Counted from the stretch's first letter, positions 1-5,820 are shown. The stretch: DNA of 9,530 nt from an uncultured Asticcacaulis sp. (GCA_946480525.1 CAMLLA010000138.1:1-9530); one strand, 5' to 3'. Translations and numbers: made by a program. Notes: generated by a model not told the origin, from the letters alone.

Positions 1-130
1 CGTTCAGGCTGCTCGACATCGTGCCGAGAACGGTGATCAGGGCGACGGCGATCAGGGCGGCGATCAGGCCGTATTCGATAGCCGTGGCGCCGGATTCGTC
101 TTGCGCGAACGCGTTGAAGAACTTGGTCAT
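1..130 (-). CDS. Flp/Fap-type prepilin, downstream copy (partial, C-terminus outside window)
   Basis: This encodes a small type IVb prepilin of the Tad/Flp pilus; the mature peptide would be the major or an alternative pilus subunit. The 43 visible residues start MTKFFNAFAQDESG and continue with ATAIEYGLIAALIAVALI. This gives a short basic/polar leader, a prepilin-peptidase site G14|ATAIEY with the conserved Glu at +5 and Tyr at +6, then the hydrophobic N-terminal helix. The start is fixed by an AGGAG Shine-Dalgarno six bases upstream of the ATG. It is a near-copy of the pilin gene at 446-625: 7 mismatches over 130 aligned bases by eye and one amino-acid change, Ala7 versus Thr7. Only 47 bases separate it from the middle pilin gene, with no terminator between, so the two are probably cotranscribed. 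The missing C-terminus prevents a check of full identity. Confidence 0.93.
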   Translation of the reverse strand, partial: MTKFFNAFAQDESGATAIEYGLIAALIAVALITVLGTMSSSLN

Positions 131-177
131 AAACATCTCCTTGAAAAAGGGGGGATAGATTACTGGCAAAGAACTAT

Positions 178-366
178 TTACTTGGTCATAGCCTCTTCAA
201 GTACGCTCGCCGCGTAGTCCACCATGCTGGTGGCCGAATTGCTGAACAGACTGAAGCAGGTAATAAGCGCCACACACAGTATGCCGGCGATCAGGCCGTA
301 CTCAATTGCCGTTGCGCCGCGCGTGTCGTGCACAAAGCTTTTGATGAATGTGGATCTTATTTTCAT
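178..366 (-). CDS. Flp-type prepilin, divergent middle copy
   Basis: This is a 62-residue type IVb prepilin. The leader is MKIRSTFIKSFVHDTRG, with cleavage predicted after G17, giving ATAIEY at the mature N-terminus and then a hydrophobic helix to about residue 42 and a short polar tail. The predicted mature length, 45 residues, equals that of the copy at 446-625. Outside the processing site and first helix the two share little: this one has Cys31 and Cys37 in the helix and an acidic tail ending LEEAMTK. An AAGG sequence eight bases before the ATG is a plausible ribosome-binding site. A strong terminator lies just upstream of that site, so expression from the upstream pilin gene would need readthrough. 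It may be a minor pilin or an alternative subunit; the sequence does not say which. Confidence 0.9.
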   Translation of the reverse strand: MKIRSTFIKSFVHDTRGATAIEYGLIAGILCVALITCFSLFSNSATSMVDYAASVLEEAMTK

Positions 367-381
367 TGGAATGCCTTAGCG

Positions 382-414
382 AAAAGGCCGCAGAGCTTAG
401 TTAAGTCTGCGGCC
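382..414 (-). terminator. Rho-independent terminator between two pilin genes
   Basis: On the minus strand the 9-bp perfect arms GGCCGCAGA and TCTGCGGCC (plus-strand 406-414 and 386-394) enclose an 11-base loop and are followed by TTTT. It lies 31 bases after the stop of the upstream pilin gene and only 15 bases before the ATG of the next. It would end or reduce transcription before the middle pilin gene and favour the upstream pilin. The U-tract is short, so partial readthrough is likely. Confidence 0.8.
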
Positions 415-445
415 TGAAGCATCAAGTCAGCTTTGCTGATCCGTC

Positions 446-625
446 TTACTTCGGCGTCGCGGCGCTGAGCTTGCCCGAGATGGCGGTAAAGGTGCCGTTC
501 AGGCTGCTCGACATCGTGCCGAGGACGGTGATCAGGGCGACGGCGATGAGGGCGGCAATCAGGCCGTATTCGATAGCCGTGGCGCCGGATTCGTCTTGAG
601 CGAAGGTGTTGAAAAACTTGGTCAT
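446..625 (-). CDS. Flp-type prepilin, upstream copy
   Basis: This is a 59-residue type IVb prepilin, complete. The leader MTKFFNTFAQDESG ends at the peptidase site G14|ATAIEY (Glu19, Tyr20). A long Ala/Ile/Leu-rich helix follows to about residue 37, then a small Ser/Thr/Gly-rich tail ending AATPK. The longer in-frame reading from 730 was rejected, because the ATG at 625 has AGGAG seven bases upstream and gives a protein aligned end to end with the copy at 1-130. It would be exported, cut by a CpaA/TadV-type peptidase (not in this window) and polymerised by the Tad machine. It is the first gene of the minus-strand array, is followed directly by a terminator and is probably the most strongly expressed. 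Caulobacter pilA, from the same family, is controlled by CtrA; degenerate CtrA-like TTAA pairs lie upstream here. Confidence 0.94.
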   Translation of the reverse strand: MTKFFNTFAQDESGATAIEYGLIAALIAVALITVLGTMSSSLNGTFTAISGKLSAATPK

Positions 626-1005
626 GGAACTTCTCCTGGAAGGATACATAGATTTATTTGGCAAGTGAGCCGTTACTTGGATCGGGCCAGACCGTCTTGA
701 CGGCTCAATTGCTCCCGAACACGAGACCACTCTAAGAAATCAAGATTAAAGCTAAGTAAATATACGGAAAAATCAAAAAATTATATGTGGTTAACTTGCA
801 TTTACGATTAATTACAATTAAGGTTAATCTTCATTTAGGACAATGTATATTGAATTTAGTGACAAAATTTTCATTAATATTGCATTTATCAAATTTAAAG
901 ATTTTTTGTTTACCCCGTTTTGTAACGCGCTCCTCATGCTTGCGTAGTCAAATCAGGGTAACGCGGCGCGCACGGCGCCATTGAACAACACACTATGAGT
1001 CTGTC
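626..1005. promoter_or_regulatory. Divergent AT-rich intergenic region with seven TTAA tetramers
   Basis: This 380-base gap separates the minus-strand pilin array from the plus-strand CpaC-N gene, so it must hold promoters for both. The part from about 735 to 915 is strikingly AT-rich beside its GC-rich neighbours. TTAA occurs at 746, 791, 808, 818, 824, 874 and 895. Three pairs match the CtrA box TTAA-N7-TTAA in seven of eight bases: 746-760 (TTAA/TAAA), 791-805 (TTAA/TTAC) and 874-888 (TTAA/TTTA). None is perfect, and low-complexity AT sequence yields such matches by chance. The 65-residue reading frame at 787-984 has no recognisable features and is not believed. I see no clear -35/-10 pair. 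Confidence 0.5.
667..706 (-). other. Nested inverted repeats in the probable pilin mRNA leader
   Basis: GAGCCGT at 667-673 pairs with ACGGCTC at 700-706. Inside the right part, CCGTC (692-696) and GACGG (699-703) form a compact alternative hairpin around TT. The two pairings are mutually exclusive because they share bases 700-703. If the pilin transcript begins upstream of 706 on the minus strand, these could be competing leader structures or a protein-binding site. No T-tract follows either, so neither reads as a terminator. Confidence 0.3.
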
Positions 1006-1443
1006 ATGATCCGGAACGAAAGACATATTCTGGCGGCCGCAATGATCGCGGTCATCGGTTTCGCGGCCTCGGCAGCCTTCGCCGGCCAGCGCCTTGTGGT
1101 CGAGAAGAACCATACGGTGCGCGTGGCGTTGAACGCCCCGGCATCGTCGGTAATCGTCGGCAATCCTGAGATCGCGGACGTCAATGTGGTGGATTCCCAC
1201 ACTGTCTATATCCTCGGCAAAGGGTTCGGCAACAGCTCGGTGACCATCACCGGGCGGGACGGCCGCGCGCTGTTCGACGGCGAGGTCGCGGTGACGGCCG
1301 TACGCGAGGGCGCGATCACGGTCTATAAGGGGCTGAAGCCAAGCCTGATGGTTTGCACCAATGTGTGCATCGCCGAGGACGTCAATAACGGCAATACGGC
1401 GGCCGGTAGCGGCAGCGTCGCGGCGCCTGTCACGACGCCCTAA
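1006..1443 (+). CDS. Secreted stand-alone CpaC/RcpA-type pilus N-terminal domain protein
   Basis: This encodes 145 residues. A classical signal peptide occupies residues 1-26 (MIRNERH, hydrophobic core, ending AAFA before GQRL), so the protein is periplasmic. Residues about 28-100 resemble the N-terminal domain found at the front of CpaC/RcpA Tad-pilus secretins (T2SS/T3SS pilus N-domain, Pfam PF13629). Signs are the strand-rich start LVVEKNHTVRVAL, the IVGNPEIADVNVVDSHTVYI segment and GKGFGNSSVTI. The secretin barrel and later domains of CpaC, usually several hundred residues, are absent; the protein ends in a Ser/Gly/Ala/Thr-rich tail. It has one Cys pair, C117 and C121 (CTNVC), just after the domain. 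It may bind or cap the Tad secretin or act as an assembly adaptor; that is inference. The start ATG overlaps the stop of a four-codon ATG frame at 995-1009, and no good Shine-Dalgarno is visible. Confidence 0.8.
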   Translation: MIRNERHILAAAMIAVIGFAASAAFAGQRLVVEKNHTVRVALNAPASSVIVGNPEIADVNVVDSHTVYILGKGFGNSSVTITGRDGRALFDGEVAVTAVREGAITVYKGLKPSLMVCTNVCIAEDVNNGNTAAGSGSVAAPVTTP

Positions 1444-1527
1444 AGGGCTGATGACGGCCTTAACCGGCTGTTGACGCGATTGATGTAACCTGGTCGTGCC
1501 TTTACAACAAAGGGATCAGGCTAGAAT

Positions 1528-2073
1528 ATGCCGGCGACAACAGTTTATCGGAAATGGCGGCAGCGCTATATCGCCTGGGCGCGCGACCGCCGCGGTGCGA
1601 CTGCGGTAGAATTTGCCCTGATCGCCTTCCCTTTGATTTTCATGATTTTCTGCTGCCTTGAGCTGGCAGTCATCATCTTGTTGCAGGTGTCGCTCGACAA
1701 CGCGACCGATCTGGCCGCCCGCCAGATCCGCACCGGCATACTTACGCAGGCCAATTCCACCGCCGCCAGTTTCCGCCAGAAGATTTGCGGCAATATCGGC
1801 TGGCTGGAAAGCTCATGTAACTCGAGCCTGCTGGTTGATGTCCAGACCTACGAAAGCTTTGCTCAGGTGCCGACGACCGATCTCATCAAGAACGGTCAGT
1901 TCGACAGCGCCAACTTCGCCTATGTGATCGGCAGCGGCTCCAAGATCCAGATGGTGCGCGCCTACTATCAATGGCCGATGTTTACGCCGTTCCTGCAGGG
2001 CGGCATGACCGCTCTCAGCAACAAGGACGTCGTGGTCACGGCCAAGGTCGTCTTCAGAAACGAGCCATTCTAA
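1528..2073 (+). CDS. TadE-like pseudopilin
   Basis: This is a 181-residue TadE-family (TadE/TadG N-domain) protein. A basic leader of about 23 residues ends in DRRG. The predicted prepilin-peptidase site is G23|ATAVEF with Glu28 and Phe29, followed by a membrane helix at about 28-53 (LIAFPLIFMIFCCLELAVIILL). The remainder is a periplasmic domain of about 125 residues with Cys87 and Cys97, which could form a disulfide. TadE/TadF proteins are known pseudopilins needed for Flp pilus assembly in Aggregatibacter, so a similar role is expected. An AGG about eight bases before the ATG is a modest ribosome-binding site. The stop codon overlaps the next gene's ATG by one base (TAATG), so the pair is translationally coupled. 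The sequence does not say whether it serves the pilins in this window or a main tad locus elsewhere. Confidence 0.9.
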   Translation: MPATTVYRKWRQRYIAWARDRRGATAVEFALIAFPLIFMIFCCLELAVIILLQVSLDNATDLAARQIRTGILTQANSTAASFRQKICGNIGWLESSCNSSLLVDVQTYESFAQVPTTDLIKNGQFDSANFAYVIGSGSKIQMVRAYYQWPMFTPFLQGGMTALSNKDVVVTAKVVFRNEPF

Positions 2074-2636
2074 TGGGTATTCTCAATCGTCTTGCCCGTT
2101 GCGTCCGAATGGAAGGCTTCCTGAAAGACCGCCGCGGCGTTTCCGCCGTGGAATTCGCGCTGATCGCGCCCATCCTCATCATGACCTATCTGGCCATGGC
2201 CGAGCTGACTCTGGGCATGATGGCCAGCCGCCGCACCTCGCACCTCGCGGCGACCATCGGTGACCTGACGGCGCAGTCCGAAACCCTGACCGATGCCAAT
2301 ATTACCGACCTGTGGGCCATCGGGACCAGCATGCTGCAACCCTTCACGGCCGGCACAAATCTCAAGATCCGCCTGACGTGCGTGACCATGGGCGCGGACA
2401 AGATCGCCCGGGTCAACTGGAGCGACAGCAAGAATATCGATGAGTATGCCGACAACCAGACCATGGCCAATATCACGACCGATCAGATTTCGCCGGGTGA
2501 AAGCCTGGTCATGACCGAAGTCGAATACGACTATGTGTCGCCGATCGGCAAGTTCCTTCCGGGCGAGACCAATTTCAAGGACACCTTCTACCACCATCCG
2601 CGCAATGGCACCGCCATTGGCCGGAAGGTTTCGTAA
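2073..2636 (+). CDS. TadE/TadG-like pseudopilin, second of pair
   Basis: This encodes 187 residues from the ATG that overlaps the preceding stop codon. The longer in-frame reading from 1971 lies inside the upstream gene and has non-pilin composition, so it was discarded. The N-terminus repeats the pseudopilin plan: a basic leader ending DRRG, cleavage site G22|VSAVEF with Glu27 and Phe28, then a membrane helix at about 28-50. The periplasmic part (residues 51-187) contains motifs unlike the first TadE: repeated Asp/Asn/Thr-rich segments and a Tyr/His-rich end (EVEYDYVSPIGKF, then FYHHP). It is shorter than TadG proteins, which often carry a von Willebrand A domain; none is visible. It probably pairs with the upstream TadE-like protein. 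It ends only nine bases from the stop of the convergent pabB gene, leaving no room for a terminator. Confidence 0.87.
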   Translation: MGILNRLARCVRMEGFLKDRRGVSAVEFALIAPILIMTYLAMAELTLGMMASRRTSHLAATIGDLTAQSETLTDANITDLWAIGTSMLQPFTAGTNLKIRLTCVTMGADKIARVNWSDSKNIDEYADNQTMANITTDQISPGESLVMTEVEYDYVSPIGKFLPGETNFKDTFYHHPRNGTAIGRKVS

Positions 2637-2645
2637 CCCGAGGCG

Positions 2646-4034
2646 TCAGCACCCTTCCAGCACCCGCCGGATCAGGGACAGCTTGGTTTCAGTCTCGATG
2701 CGTTCGGCCTTTGGGTCGCTGTCCGCGACGATGCCGCCGCCTGCCGCGGCGCGGACATGCCACCTGCTCCCTTCGTCTCGCTCGAAGGCCAGTGTTCGGA
2801 TCAGGACGCTGGAATCCATGGCGCCCCCGGCGTCGATGGTGAACGGGGCGCCACAGTAGGGGCCGCGCGCCGGTTCCATTTCGTAAATCACCTTCATGGC
2901 CTGGACCTTGGGCGCGCCACTAATGGAGCCCGCCGGCAGGGTCGCGATCAACACATCCGCCGCCGTCTTCCCCTCGGCCAGTCTTGCCGTCACGGTCGAG
3001 ACCAGATGATGGACGTTGGGGTAGGACTCCAGCGCATTCAGTGCCGGCACAGCGACGCTACCGGTGCGGGCGACCTTCGACAGGTCGTGACGCATCAGGT
3101 CGACGATCATCAGGTTCTCGGCGCGGTCCTTGGCGCTGGCCTGAAGATCGGCGGCAAGGGCCACGTCCTCGTCCGGTGTCTTTCCACGCGGGCGCGTGCC
3201 TTTGATCGGCCGGGTTTCCAGCCGGCCGCCGGCATCGAGGCAAATAAACCGCTCCGGGCTGTTCGACACAAGGGCGCGGTCGCCCAGGTTCACCATGGCG
3301 CCGAAGGGCGCCGCGCCATGGGCGTGAAGCGCGGCGGCGACCTCACCCGGCGTCCTGCCGGCCAACAACCGCCCGGTCCAGCCGCGCGCCAGATTGGCCT
3401 GGAAGAGATCGCCGGCGTGAATCTGCCGGACCAGCGCCGCGACCCTGTCCTCATGGACGCCGTCCGGGGTTTCCAGCCGCAGCGGCGTATCGGTAAAGGG
3501 CGATGGCGTTGCCATTCCAGGCACAGTCATGTTCCAAAGCGCGATCAGCCGATCGCGTGCGCTGTCGGCGGCGGCCTGGGTGGCGCCGCGCCCGATCGCC
3601 GTACAGACGCCTGATCGATGGTCGAAGGCCAGGACGGTCGGATACAACCGCACAACCAACTCCGGCCAGGCGCTGCGGCCTTCTATTCGAAATGGCCGCC
3701 GCGTCAGACGCTCAAGGCGCAGACCAAGTTCAAAAGAGGCAATGCCGAGCAGGCCTCCCGTGAACGGCGGAAGACCAGCCGGCGCCTCTTTCGGCTGCAC
3801 AAAGCCTGTGGCTTCATGCAGCATGGCGGCGGCATCACGGGCGTCGTCATAGGCAAGAACAGCCTCGGCGGCCGGTTCCGCCATCAGGTAGCTGTAACGG
3901 CCTTGTGGACCGCCATCGGAGACAAGCGCCGAGGCTCCGGTGTGTTCGTACCAAGACGCCAGGCGCAGGTCGTTTGTATCCGCGTCCAGAGAACACGCGC
4001 TGATAAACGGGATGTGAGCCGAAAAGGGCAACAT
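2646..4034 (-). CDS. pabB: Aminodeoxychorismate synthase component I
   Basis: This encodes 462 residues. The enzyme joins chorismate and PabA-supplied ammonia into 4-amino-4-deoxychorismate, on the way to p-aminobenzoate and folate; it is cytosolic. The N-terminal half is the anthranilate synthase component I N-domain and the C-terminal part (about 195-460) is the chorismate-binding fold. Diagnostic motifs are SPERF (259-263), PIKGT (276-280), DRAENLMIVDLMRHDL (303-318), LPAGSISGAPK (366-376) and GGGIVADSDPKAERIETETK (432-451). The Lys in PIKGT (K278) marks PabB; TrpE has Ala there. The tryptophan-feedback LLES motif of TrpE is not seen. There is no fused PabC or PabA domain, so those functions must be encoded elsewhere. 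The ATG lacks a clear Shine-Dalgarno. A LacI-family-like dyad sits 21 bases upstream. Confidence 0.95.
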   Translation of the reverse strand: MLPFSAHIPFISACSLDADTNDLRLASWYEHTGASALVSDGGPQGRYSYLMAEPAAEAVLAYDDARDAAAMLHEATGFVQPKEAPAGLPPFTGGLLGIASFELGLRLERLTRRPFRIEGRSAWPELVVRLYPTVLAFDHRSGVCTAIGRGATQAAADSARDRLIALWNMTVPGMATPSPFTDTPLRLETPDGVHEDRVAALVRQIHAGDLFQANLARGWTGRLLAGRTPGEVAAALHAHGAAPFGAMVNLGDRALVSNSPERFICLDAGGRLETRPIKGTRPRGKTPDEDVALAADLQASAKDRAENLMIVDLMRHDLSKVARTGSVAVPALNALESYPNVHHLVSTVTARLAEGKTAADVLIATLPAGSISGAPKVQAMKVIYEMEPARGPYCGAPFTIDAGGAMDSSVLIRTLAFERDEGSRWHVRAAAGGGIVADSDPKAERIETETKLSLIRRVLEGC

Positions 4035-4055
4035 TCACAGCAACTTGATTCGATT

Positions 4056-4067
4056 GCAAACGCTTGC
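4056..4067. promoter_or_regulatory. LacI-family-like operator upstream of pabB
   Basis: The 12-mer GCAAACGCTTGC is a near-perfect dyad, GCAA-n-CG-n-TTGC, with the central CG typical of LacI/GalR-family operators. Next to it, TTGCG-GG-CGCAA (4064-4075) makes a second overlapping dyad. It lies 22-33 bases upstream of the pabB ATG. No LacI-type regulator gene is in the window, so the link is inference, and a 12-base match can be chance. Confidence 0.35.
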
Positions 4068-4094
4068 GGGCGCAAAGTGAGTTCAGGAATTAGG

Positions 4095-4204
4095 CGTGGT
4101 TTTCACTATCAGCCGAGCGTGAAAATGTCGCCGCGAAACCTATGGATGGAGGTCCATTGATCCTATTGGAGCGGCTTGCCAAGTGGCAATCCGCTCCATT
4201 TTTT
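4095..4204 (+). ncRNA. Candidate small RNA in the pabB-amn gap
   Basis: On the plus strand three hairpins follow one another. TTTTCAC/GTGAAAA (4100-4106 with 4119-4125) has a 12-base loop. ATGGA/TCCAT (4142-4146 with 4153-4157) has a purine-rich loop TGGAGG. The third is a strong terminator at 4168-4204. Both flanking genes run on the minus strand, so the terminator has no plus-strand coding gene to serve. The 5' end is a guess, since I could not find a convincing promoter. An alternative is that the minus strand of the same region forms the pabB mRNA leader; there the middle loop reads CCTCCA, an anti-Shine-Dalgarno-like sequence. No known RNA family was recognised. Confidence 0.35.
4168..4204 (+). 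terminator. Rho-independent terminator, plus-strand orientation
   Basis: GGAGCGG (4168-4174) pairs with CCGCTCC (4191-4197). Inside, TTGCC (4176-4180) pairs with GGCAA (4185-4189) around the loop AAGT, with one C/T mismatch between the two stems. The tail is ATTTTTT. This is a near-ideal terminator for plus-strand RNA. Read on the minus strand it has no T-tract after the stem, so it is a poor terminator for amn. Confidence 0.8.
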
Positions 4205-4208
4205 ATGT

Positions 4209-4229
4209 GTGCGATCTTTTCAGTCGCAC
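4209..4229 (-). other. Hairpin directly after the amn stop codon
   Basis: GTGCGA (4209-4214) and TCGCAC (4224-4229) form a 6-bp stem with a nine-base loop, starting one base after the amn stop codon on the minus strand. Another small stem, GGAAC/GTTCC (4236-4240 with 4245-4249), lies in the last amn codons. Neither is followed by T residues in the amn direction. They may protect the 3' end of the amn mRNA; their role as terminators is doubtful. Confidence 0.35.
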
Positions 4230-4230
4230 C

Positions 4231-5748
4231 TTACCGGAACGGAGGTTCCTCGAAGGCCCTGAGCTTGCGCGAGTGCAGGCGCGTGCCGAAATCGCGCAGG
4301 ATGCTCACGGTTTCGATACCGATGTCGATATGCTCGCGGATGGCGCGTTCATAAAACAGGTTGGCCTGGCCCGGTAGCTTCAGTTCACCGTGCAAAGGTT
4401 TGTCCGATACGCACAACAGCGTGCCGTAGGGAACACGGAAGCGATAGCCTTGCGCGGCCAGGGTGGCGCTCTCCATATCGATGGCCACGGCGCGCGACAA
4501 TGAGAAGCGCAAGGAGCTGGCCGAATAGCGCAGTTCCCAGTTGCGGTCGTCGGTGGTGACGACCGTGCCGGTGCGCAGGCGCTTCTTCAGCGCGTCGCCG
4601 TCTTCTCCGGTGATGCGTACAGCTGCCTGGTTCAGGGCCTGCTGGACTTCGGCGATGGCGGGGATGGGAATTTCCCGCGGCAGCACATCGTCGAGAACGT
4701 GATCATCGCGCAGATAGGCGTGGGCCAGGACGTAGTCGCCGATGCTCTGCGACGGGCGCAGGCCTCCGCAATGGCCGATCATCAGCCAGGCGTGCGGCCG
4801 CATGACCGCCAGGTGGTCGGTGATGTTCTTGGCATTGGACGGACCGACGCCGATATTGACCAGGGTGATGCCCTGACGGTCCTTGGCCAGCAGGTGATAG
4901 GCCGGCATCTGGTGCTTGCGCCAGGTCGAATTGGCGATCAGTTCTTCCGCGTTCGGCGTATCCTTGGTGACGATGAAATTGCCGCAGCACGACAGGGCCG
5001 TATAGGGACTGTCGGGCTTTTTCAGCTGCTCCAGGGCATAGGTGACGAAGACATCGACATAGCGATTGTAGTTCGTCATCAGGATGTAGCTCTGCGTGTG
5101 CTCGGCCGGCGTTCCCGTATAGTGCTTGAGCCGCGCCAGCGAGAAGTCGGTGCGCAGGCCGTCGAACAGGGCCAGTGGCCGATTGCCCTCGGCGTCCATG
5201 AATTCCAGCCCATCGGCGACCTCATTGCCGATCAGGGCCAGTTCGGTCGCGGGAAAGTGCCGCGCCAGATCGAAGGCCGATACGGCGTTCAGGTCCAGGC
5301 CGGCGCCGTCGAGCACGTAAGGGTAGGGGATTTCCTGATCGGACAGGCCGACCGACACGTCCGCGCCGTAGTCCGCGATCATGAGGCTCAGCTGCTCCTC
5401 GATGTAGGCGCCGTACAAATCCGGCCGGGTGATCGAGGAGGAATAGCTGCCCGGCCGCGAGAACCGGGCGAAGGCGCGATTGACCTGGGGATGCCGGTGG
5501 GCCGCTGCGATGGCGTCGTCTTCGGCGTCGTGAACGCCGCGCCAGGTGACGGTCAGTTTCGGATAACAGTAGCGGCCGGCGTCGCGCATGGCGCGGGCAG
5601 GTTTGACACGGCTGGTCAGATAGGCCTGCAGGTCTTCCTGCAGGGCGGCGACCGAGCGGTCATAGATTTGCTTGAGCTGTTCGACGGCTTCGGCGGCGGT
5701 CAATGTCTCAACCGGTTGAGACTCGTTCATTTTGGTGGGTTTGTTCAT
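4231..5748 (-). CDS. amn: AMP nucleosidase
   Basis: This encodes 505 residues from the chosen ATG. The enzyme cleaves AMP to adenine and ribose 5-phosphate and helps set adenylate levels; it is cytosolic. The first ~180 residues form the AMP-nucleosidase-specific N-terminal domain (for example TWRGVHDAEDD and SRPGSYSSSITRPDLYGAYI). The C-terminal half is a nucleoside phosphorylase fold, with VNIGVGPSNAKN (297-308), LMIGHCGGLR (322-331) and the ribose/purine-site segment AIDMESATLAAQG (422-434). Length fits the family (E. coli Amn is a little under 500). The start at 5748 was preferred over the ATG at 5763 because TAGGT precedes it at about eight bases and the upstream ATG has no ribosome-binding site. 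The ATG at 5730 also lacks one. It is preceded by the toxin gene, with a 72-base gap in which no clear promoter was seen. Confidence 0.94.
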   Translation of the reverse strand: MNKPTKMNESQPVETLTAAEAVEQLKQIYDRSVAALQEDLQAYLTSRVKPARAMRDAGRYCYPKLTVTWRGVHDAEDDAIAAAHRHPQVNRAFARFSRPGSYSSSITRPDLYGAYIEEQLSLMIADYGADVSVGLSDQEIPYPYVLDGAGLDLNAVSAFDLARHFPATELALIGNEVADGLEFMDAEGNRPLALFDGLRTDFSLARLKHYTGTPAEHTQSYILMTNYNRYVDVFVTYALEQLKKPDSPYTALSCCGNFIVTKDTPNAEELIANSTWRKHQMPAYHLLAKDRQGITLVNIGVGPSNAKNITDHLAVMRPHAWLMIGHCGGLRPSQSIGDYVLAHAYLRDDHVLDDVLPREIPIPAIAEVQQALNQAAVRITGEDGDALKKRLRTGTVVTTDDRNWELRYSASSLRFSLSRAVAIDMESATLAAQGYRFRVPYGTLLCVSDKPLHGELKLPGQANLFYERAIREHIDIGIETVSILRDFGTRLHSRKLRAFEEPPFR

Positions 5749-5820
5749 GGCGATACCTAGCATAGCTTGGCCGCCGTCGCCATCGACACTGTGTGAATTT
5801 TTGTTTCGCGCGACAGGTGG

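Noticed and set aside
787..984. Plus-strand 65-residue frame in the AT-rich spacer
   Set aside because: The composition is that of translated AT-rich non-coding DNA followed by an Arg-rich end, with no ribosome-binding site and no recognisable family.
995..1009. Four-codon ATG frame overlapping the start of the CpaC-N gene
   Set aside because: It could be a leader peptide coupled through ATGA, but it is too short to support and has no Shine-Dalgarno.
1471..1527. Promoter starting with TTGACG upstream of the first TadE-like gene
   Set aside because: The -35 looks good, but no acceptable -10 follows at usual spacing, so it was not listed as a feature.
1971..2072. N-terminal extension of the second TadE-like gene
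   Set aside because: This part overlaps the first TadE-like gene in another frame and reads as Arg/Gln/Gly-rich out-of-frame sequence; the ATG at 2073 gives the proper pseudopilin leader.
2757..3614. Long plus-strand open frames opposite pabB, and similar frames opposite amn (4699-5760), bioB and the MFS gene
   Set aside because: They are shadow frames caused by high GC at third codon positions, rich in Arg/Gly/His, without domain signatures.
4142..4377. Small plus-strand frames after the pabB-amn spacer
   Set aside because: They run through a strong terminator and into the antisense of amn; no protein features.
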